Positions 15,650-17,187 of a stretch of DNA of 17,187 bases are shown piece by piece. The DNA lies in NCBI GenBank assembly GCA_944385455.1, contig CALWXI010000232.1, positions 1 through 17,187 on the forward strand. The letters run 5' to 3'. Position 1 is the stretch's first letter, and every line of letters begins with the position of its first letter. Source of the stretch: an uncultured Oscillospiraceae bacterium. Its GTDB lineage: Bacteria > Bacillota > Clostridia > Oscillospirales > Oscillospiraceae. Under the pieces are notes generated by a model. That model searched no databases and was not told the origin of the DNA. It saw only the letters and a program-made list of their open reading frames with translations. The position numbers and the translations under genes were made by a program.

Positions 15650-16801
15650 TTACCGCACCTGCGCCATGAGGCTGCCCATGGTCTGCGCCGCCTCGTCCTG
15701 CTTCTGGCGGGTGGTGTGGGTGTAGGTCCGCAGGGTGAATCCGGCGTCGTAGTGCCCCAGCATGGCAGAGACAGTCTTGATGTCCACCCCGTTTTGAAGA
15801 GCCAGCGTAGCGAAAGTGTGCCGGAGATCATGGAAGCGGAGGTGCTCCAGCCCGGCGTCCTTGAGGATGCGCTGGTGGAGGGTGGCCACGGAGTCCGGGT
15901 GGTACATGGCCCCGGTGCGGGAGGAGGGGAATAGCCAGGGGTTGCCCGGATGCTTGGCGTGTTCTCTCACCAGCAGCTCCACCGCTTCCTGTGGGATGGA
16001 GATCTGGCGGACGGAGTTCTCCGTTTTGGGGCGGGCCACGATGAGACGATTGTTTTCGTCCTTCGTTGCTTGTTTGCTGACGGAGATAGTTTTTCCTGTG
16101 ATATTCAGGTCCTCCCACCGCAGGGCCACCAGTTCACCTTTGCGGATGCCGCTGACCAACTCCAGATAGAACATAGCCAGGGAATTCCGCCGTTCCGCCG
16201 CGTCCAAGTAAGCTTTCAGGTCCTCAGGACGGAGCGTTTTCATCTCCTGGTGCGTGGCTTTTGGCACCACGCACCCGTCGGCAGGATTGCGGATCAGCAG
16301 CCGTTCCTTCACCGCCCGGTCCAAGGCGCTGTGGAGCATGGTGTGGACGCCCCGCACGGTGGAGCCGCTGAGACCCGGTTTCTTTTTCTTCTGCTGTTCC
16401 CGCGTTCGTCCGTTCTCCAGCAGGTCCTTGTACAGTTTCTGAATCTCCCGGCTGGTGAGCTTGTTCAGCTTGATGGCCCCGATGCGGGGAGCGGTGTACT
16501 GCTCGATCCCGCGCCGGTAGTACCCTGCCGTGGAAGGCCGGATGCTGGGCTTTGCATACAGTTCGAACCACAGCCGCAGCCACTCCGCCACCGTGTACTC
16601 TCCGGAGCGGGAGACGTCCAGTTGCTGGCTTTCTGCAATCGCTACGGACAGTTTGGATTTCACCTCCGCCTGGGTTTTGCCCAGCACGTTCTTGATGATC
16701 CGTTTGCCGTCCTGATCGTATCCGGCGGTGTACCGGCCCTCCCAGCGGCCGTCCTTGCGCTTACGGATGTTTCCTTCTCCGTTGGCCCGTCGCTTCGCCA
16801 T
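15650..16801 (-). CDS. int: Tyrosine recombinase / site-specific integrase of an integrative element
   Basis: A 383-residue phage/ICE-type integrase. An N-terminal AP2-like arm-binding domain (about 1-60, with GEGNIRKRKDGRWEGRYTAGYD) is followed by a SAM-like core-binding domain (about 68-175). The catalytic domain (about 185-383) carries Arg220 in SGIRKGELVALRW, Lys259 in RPKTENSVRQI, His324 and Arg327 in FHDLRHTFAT, His350 in MLGHYD, and nucleophile Tyr360 in RTYTHTT; all six are present, so it looks active. I chose ATG 16801, which shares one base with the stop of the upstream small gene (TGATG), with AGGAGG upstream. An alternative GTG is at 16804. It points toward tRNA-Thr, whose 3' end is its likely target. 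Base composition matches the host's GC-rich genes. Confidence 0.95.
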   Translation of the reverse strand: MAKRRANGEGNIRKRKDGRWEGRYTAGYDQDGKRIIKNVLGKTQAEVKSKLSVAIAESQQLDVSRSGEYTVAEWLRLWFELYAKPSIRPSTAGYYRRGIEQYTAPRIGAIKLNKLTSREIQKLYKDLLENGRTREQQKKKKPGLSGSTVRGVHTMLHSALDRAVKERLLIRNPADGCVVPKATHQEMKTLRPEDLKAYLDAAERRNSLAMFYLELVSGIRKGELVALRWEDLNITGKTISVSKQATKDENNRLIVARPKTENSVRQISIPQEAVELLVREHAKHPGNPWLFPSSRTGAMYHPDSVATLHQRILKDAGLEHLRFHDLRHTFATLALQNGVDIKTVSAMLGHYDAGFTLRTYTHTTRQKQDEAAQTMGSLMAQVR

Positions 16802-17106
16802 CACTCACCCCTCCTTTGCTGAAGGGCCTCGCAGGCCCGCTGCTCTTCCTCATCGTCGAAGGAGTAGGAGGGAGCCAGTTCCGCCGCGATGCCCAGGCCT
16901 AGTTTCAATCCAGAGAGGAAACTTTCCAGGGAGACCTCCTCCCGCAGTTCATTCTCCAGGTCCGCCAGCTTCAGCAGCTGTTCCTGCCCTCGCCGGTCCA
17001 TTTTCTGATGGAGTTCCTGCTCAACCTCCCTGATCTGTTTTCTGACCTCCCAGCACGCTGGCTCCTTGCAGAACCGCTGATGCAGGGCCATCATGTAGTC
17101 CTTCAT
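16801..17106 (-). CDS. Small coiled-coil protein coupled to the integrase gene, function unknown
   Basis: A 101-residue acidic and basic mixed protein. A helix-rich heptad-like region runs over about residues 16-57 (VRKQIREVEQELHQKM and following). SFLSGLKLGLGIAAEL (62-77) recalls the C-terminal pattern of DUF6809-type small proteins of gut Firmicutes, a tentative resemblance. The tail is acidic (FDDEEE). I prefer the ATG at 17106, eight bases after AGGAGG; the ATG at 17112 is only two bases from it. Its stop overlaps the integrase start by one base, so the two are translated together. By position it could be a recombination directionality or regulatory factor, but no helix-turn-helix or excisionase motif is visible. 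Confidence 0.72.
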   Translation of the reverse strand: MKDYMMALHQRFCKEPACWEVRKQIREVEQELHQKMDRRGQEQLLKLADLENELREEVSLESFLSGLKLGLGIAAELAPSYSFDDEEEQRACEALQQRRGE

Positions 17107-17114
17107 GCGCATCG

Positions 17115-17120
17115 CCTCCT
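17115..17120 (-). promoter_or_regulatory. Ribosome binding site deciding the small-gene start
   Basis: AGGAGG on the minus strand at 17120-17115 is eight bases from the ATG at 17106 but only two from the ATG at 17112. The spacing favours 17106 by two codons. Confidence 0.6.
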
Positions 17121-17187
17121 ATTCAGCGACACACAATACCCCAATTCAGGGAGAATAGCCAGGGGTAAACCAACGAGTTATCAGAAA

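Noticed and set aside
15365..15934. Plus-strand open frame across tRNA-Thr and the integrase 3' end
   Set aside because: It would translate through the tRNA, two terminators and the antisense of the integrase; a chance frame.

Overview
The window is GC-rich and densely coded. ATGA or GTG start/stop overlaps, strong AGGAGG-type ribosome sites and short U-tract terminators are common. The gene set (MoxR/DUF58 operon, sodium:neurotransmitter-type symporter, adenine deaminase, PolI with a decayed proofreading domain, RimI beside TsaD) fits a high-GC gut Clostridia genome, most likely Oscillospiraceae (Flavonifractor/Intestinimonas/Lawsonibacter-like). That placement is inference from gene style, not from a marker gene.

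Left part (1-2760, minus strand): the N-terminal 345 residues of an aconitase-superfamily hydratase run off the left edge. Next comes a complete neurotransmitter:sodium symporter with its own promoter, leader hairpin and terminator. Divergently, from a near-consensus promoter at 2834-2862, a plus-strand operon reads moxR, DUF58 protein, multi-TM protein with a DUF4129-like tail, and nicotinamidase-like cysteine hydrolase (2917-7077). It ends at a bidirectional terminator shared with the convergent adenine deaminase gene (7127-8851, minus strand).

Middle (9056-14760, plus strand): a tightly packed operon of polA, an EamA/DMT transporter, rimI, a second GNAT acetyltransferase and tsaD. The genes are linked by overlaps or a 12-base gap and end at a clear terminator. 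It combines DNA repair/replication with tRNA t6A formation (TsaD) and protein N-acetylation (RimI).

Right part (14761-17187): about 560 bases of AT- and purine-rich DNA without a convincing gene, then a strong promoter and an intact tRNA-Thr(CGT). Immediately downstream are a terminator, a pair of 11-base direct repeats, and a minus-strand tyrosine integrase with a translationally coupled small upstream gene. This is the typical layout of one end of an integrative element inserted at a tRNA 3' end. The element would extend past the right edge; its other end and cargo are not visible. I found no CRISPR array, transposase, rRNA or clearly novel defence system. The least explained parts are the tRNA-proximal element end, the AT-rich gap, and the MoxR operon lacking a transglutaminase.
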